In this document: piece by piece, positions 61,674 to 64,000 of the stretch
How positions within the stretch are numbered: position 1 is the first letter of the stretch
How the letters are laid out: each line of letters starts with the position of its first letter
The notes under the pieces: model-generated
The model's input: only the letters and a program-made list of their open reading frames with translations
The model's database searches: none
Told to the model about the DNA's origin: nothing
Source of the DNA: Phlebotomus papatasi
Taxonomy: Eukaryota; Arthropoda; Insecta; Diptera; Psychodidae
Assembly (NCBI RefSeq): GCF_024763615.1
Contig: NC_077223.1
Coordinates: forward strand, 88,536,627-88,600,626
Direction: 5' to 3'
DNA length: 64,000 bases
Translations under genes and position numbers: made by a program

Positions 61674-62119
61674 ATTATGGTTTAGAAAAAAATCCAAGCG
61701 TGCCAACTGTAATTCAGTCAGTTTTCGAGCAGTTTTCATGTCTGCCAACCTTGTACTCCAGTATTTGCAGTTGGCAACAAATTGGGAGGCCGCCACCGTC
61801 GCGGCCTTTCGAACCCCAAACTCTTTCGTTGCTGGGCATGTCCAAATGGGATGCAAGATCAAATACTTGCAATCATTTCTGATTTTCTCGCAGTTTAACC
61901 TTTTAAGGACATTTGATCTAAATTTGATCTAAATGGACATTTCATCTAAAGTTGTTTTGTTCTAAAAAAAAGGGGTGACAAAGCATCCTAGGATTTGCTA
62001 AGTACTCGAAATCTTACGGTGCTATCACACTAGAATTTTCACAATTTAATTTTAAATTCAATTGAGCCAATTGAGCATTATAAGATTTCTAGAATTTACA
62101 TGAAAATTATCCAGGGGGT

Positions 62120-62335
62120 GGATACAGTAGACCTTTGAGAATGTCACTGAGAATCTCCCGTGAGAAAAGTCACAAAAGCTTTCGAACATGCGATTCAGCA
62201 GCAAAATGAGAACCCTGTGAGAATCACAACCAGTGTATTTTAATTGTCCAGTGAGAAATTTGTCACAGAGATTTCGGAAATGCGATTCAGCTGCATAGTG
62301 AGAACATTGTGAGAATCTCAAAAATGAGAAATAGG
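62120..62335 (+). repeat. Two tandem units of about 105 bp
   Basis: GCGATTCAGCAGCAAAATGA and GCGATTCAGCTGCATAGTGA lie at corresponding places, with AAGCTTTCGAACAT / AGATTTCGGAAAT before and TGTGAGAATC after both. The units are diverged. Confidence 0.6.
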
Positions 62336-62881
62336 ACACATTTTGCAAGAAATTTGCTCAATTTTAAATAGTTCCGCGGGATTTTTGATTATAAATGACT
62401 CCGGAAAATTTGTGATAGTACTTAAAATGTCTTATAAGTCACTTATCTGTTATGCAAAAGAATCCCCAAAGCCAGAAGAAAGGGATGTAGGCAAGGGGGT
62501 TCATGAAGAGATTCTCAAACAGTTTTGTTGAAAATCTGTATGAAGTTATCCCAACTGAGATTTCTTGACACAATTTCCTTTGAATTGCTTTGGAGAAACC
62601 CAGCAAATTACTCCCGATACTGAAGCTTCACTTGCGTACAAGTTTATCACTAATCACTCTATACTTTTTTTTTGGCCACAAATAATAATTAATTACGACT
62701 AAATAAATTTCATAAGAACAATTTGGTTCAAAGGCTACTTGTTTAACTACAATAAACTTGAAATTAATGAGCAATTTTAAAATTTTTTTTAATTTGCTGA
62801 ATTCAAATTTAATTGAGCAACTGCATTTATGCTATTTTAGCATGTTTAAAAAACATGTTTTGGTGGGCTAAGTATTAGTTT

Positions 62882-63097
62882 AGACTCAGTCCCGGCATTA
62901 TGCACTTCGGGATTATGCACTATTTTTTGATGAATTTTTTTAAACAGTTGAATATTTTTGTTATGACTACTTTACTCTGTGTGAAATTCATTCTATGGCT
63001 GATTCATTCAAAAGAAATCGCCTGCGGGTATGCATATAGCCATTTCGCGTATATTTTTCGGTCCCGAAAATGTGCATAATCCCGGGACTGGGTGTAT
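62882..63097. mobile_element. ACTCAGTCCCGGCATTATGC miniature element, copy 2
   Basis: The left end ACTCAGTCCCGGCATTATGC and right end GCATAATCCCGGGACTGGGT are inverted over about 20 bp. Nested in 62016-63289. Its longer relative is at 19907-21118. Confidence 0.75.
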
Positions 63098-63480
63098 ATT
63101 AATAAATAAGTGAAAATCTATCAAATGAAATGATTTTTAATGCAAAATAACGCATAGGAACAATTCATCAGAAAATTAAATTGAATTTACAAATTGAAAA
63201 AATCATAATATGATAGCACGGTTATAATGCTCAATTGGCTCAATTGAATTTAAAATTAAATTGTGAAAATCCTAGTTTGATAGCACCGTGATATATTTCG
63301 AAATCGTGCATTAAAAGATATCTAAAAACACATATTTCATAATAATCGCCGAAAATAATAGAAGAACTATGAACAAATTTGTTTAAGTTGCGGTGCAATA
63401 CCTGCAAAATTTTTACAAGGAAAAGTGAAAAAAGCTTCACTTTTTATTAGGCTTGATGGACCCCTGGAAGTGCGAAGAAA

Positions 63481-63620
63481 GTAAGGGCCTTGACAGACCT
63501 GAGGATTAGCCGAGAGACGGCTTAGCGTAATTATATTCGAAATAATTGTTAAACCACATTTCTATCACTTTCCACTAAGCTGTCTCTCGGCTTAAGTCCT
63601 AAGTGTGTCAAGGACCTTAC
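63481..63620. mobile_element. GTAAGGGCCTTGACA miniature element
   Basis: The left end GTAAGGGCCTTGACAGACCT and right end TGTCAAGGACCTTAC are inverted. The arms include AGCCGAGAGACGGCTTAGCG and CTAAGCTGTCTCTCGGCTTA. Related to part of 35936-36161. Confidence 0.75.
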
Positions 63621-63848
63621 TAAATCCGACAAATTTAATAAAAGAATGAATTTTCTACGCATTATAATTATTTTTTAGGAATTGTTAAAATTTGAGAAAT
63701 TTTTATTTTTCCATTTTTTATAATAACTCTTTGATACAAAAAAGGATTTTGAGGTAAATAAACCCCAATTTGGCTTGAAAATCAGTGAAATTAAATAAAC
63801 AACTGACTTTTCTCAATATGGTTTTAATTAATTTGACACATTATAATA

Positions 63849-63928
63849 CTCCATCTGTCCCTAAAAATCGTACATTCTTTCATATAAAATGTACTAGCAA
63901 ACGTACGACATTTTCAGGATGGAGGGAG
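63849..63928. mobile_element. 80-bp Stowaway-like miniature element
   Basis: The left end CTCCATCTGTCCCTAAAAAT plus CGTACA and right end TTTTCAGGATGGAGGGAG are inverted with few mismatches. A TA precedes it (CA follows). The terminal CTCCNTCCGTCC style is the hallmark of Stowaway-type mariner miniatures; here it occurs in an insect-like genome. Confidence 0.6.
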
Positions 63929-64000
63929 CATCATAATTCAGGAGTTTGTCCAATGTCTCAGATTTTCTATAAAGAGCCATTTGTTAAATCCATTAAAAAA

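Larger units (their letters stand above)
62016..63289. mobile_element. Element with 67-bp terminal inverted repeats (ACGGTGCTATCA)
   Basis: ACGGTGCTATCACACTAGAA through CAATTGAGCCAATTGAGCAT at the left is repeated nearly exactly in reverse at the right (ATGCTCAATTGGCTCAATTG to TAGTTTGATAGCACCGT). The element is 1.27 kb, encloses the smaller copy at 62882-63097, and has a roughly 105-bp tandem duplication at 62120-62335. No coding sequence recognised. Confidence 0.75.

Noticed and set aside
62343..62531. 62-residue frame (MQEICSILNSSAGFLIINDS...)
   Set aside because: Lies inside a TIR element, is short, has no known motif, and codon use is not distinctive.
1..64000. An integrated virus or a bacterial-type operon
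   Set aside because: No capsid, polymerase or integrase-type viral frame and no clustered intronless genes; all coding remnants outside the four genes are retrotransposon- or transposon-like.

Overview
The window looks like AT-rich genomic DNA from an insect, most likely a dipteran. Four protein genes with GT-AG introns can be assembled. Three are recognisable: an R-Smad (Mad), the cytosolic Fe-S assembly factor CIAPIN1/anamorsin, and a SEPT7-group septin (peanut). The fourth is a small unrecognised membrane protein with two PPxY motifs. Large introns, long non-coding stretches and dense, nested, short inverted-repeat elements suggest a nematoceran (sand-fly or midge type) rather than a compact brachyceran genome. 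That placement is inference; no species can be read from the window.

Layout. Positions 1-9982 (+) hold the last six exons of Mad. The window opens inside the end of the MH1 domain, and the stop codon follows the SSMS receptor-phosphorylation tail. Positions 9983-22143 hold no gene; AT-rich sequence alternates with nested inverted-repeat elements and two or three long foldbacks. Positions 22144-22975 (+) are CIAPIN1 in two exons. Positions 22976-27788 are repeats, including a reverse-transcriptase fragment. Positions 27789-31898 (+) are the small PPxY membrane-protein gene, with a 3.6 kb last intron that contains a minisatellite and several miniature elements. Positions 31899-42049 show no gene. 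Positions 42050-60118 (-) are the full septin gene in nine exons, with introns of up to 5.3 kb full of miniature elements. Positions 60119-64000 are upstream sequence of the septin gene, again with nested elements.

The genes do not form a functional cluster. Mad is the transcription factor of the BMP/Dpp pathway, CIAPIN1 acts in Fe-S cluster biogenesis, and the septin builds cytoskeletal filaments for cytokinesis. The PPxY protein resembles, in architecture only, membrane adaptors for Nedd4-type ubiquitin ligases.

Most of the window is mobile-element debris. It includes TTAA-flanked piggyBac-like miniatures, pogo/Tigger-like miniatures (TIRs near TACAGTAGACTCTC) and a second group starting TAGGG, CACTG-ended miniatures, long-arm foldbacks, tRNA-derived SINEs and several truncated non-LTR retrotransposons. 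Nesting is frequent, and in one place two target-site duplications record the order of insertion. No clear new biological system was found. The most interesting candidates are a near-continuous 290-bp palindrome that could be a hairpin-RNA locus, a possible captured cytochrome-P450-like exon inside a nested element, and an array of 3'-splice-site-like repeats inside an intron.
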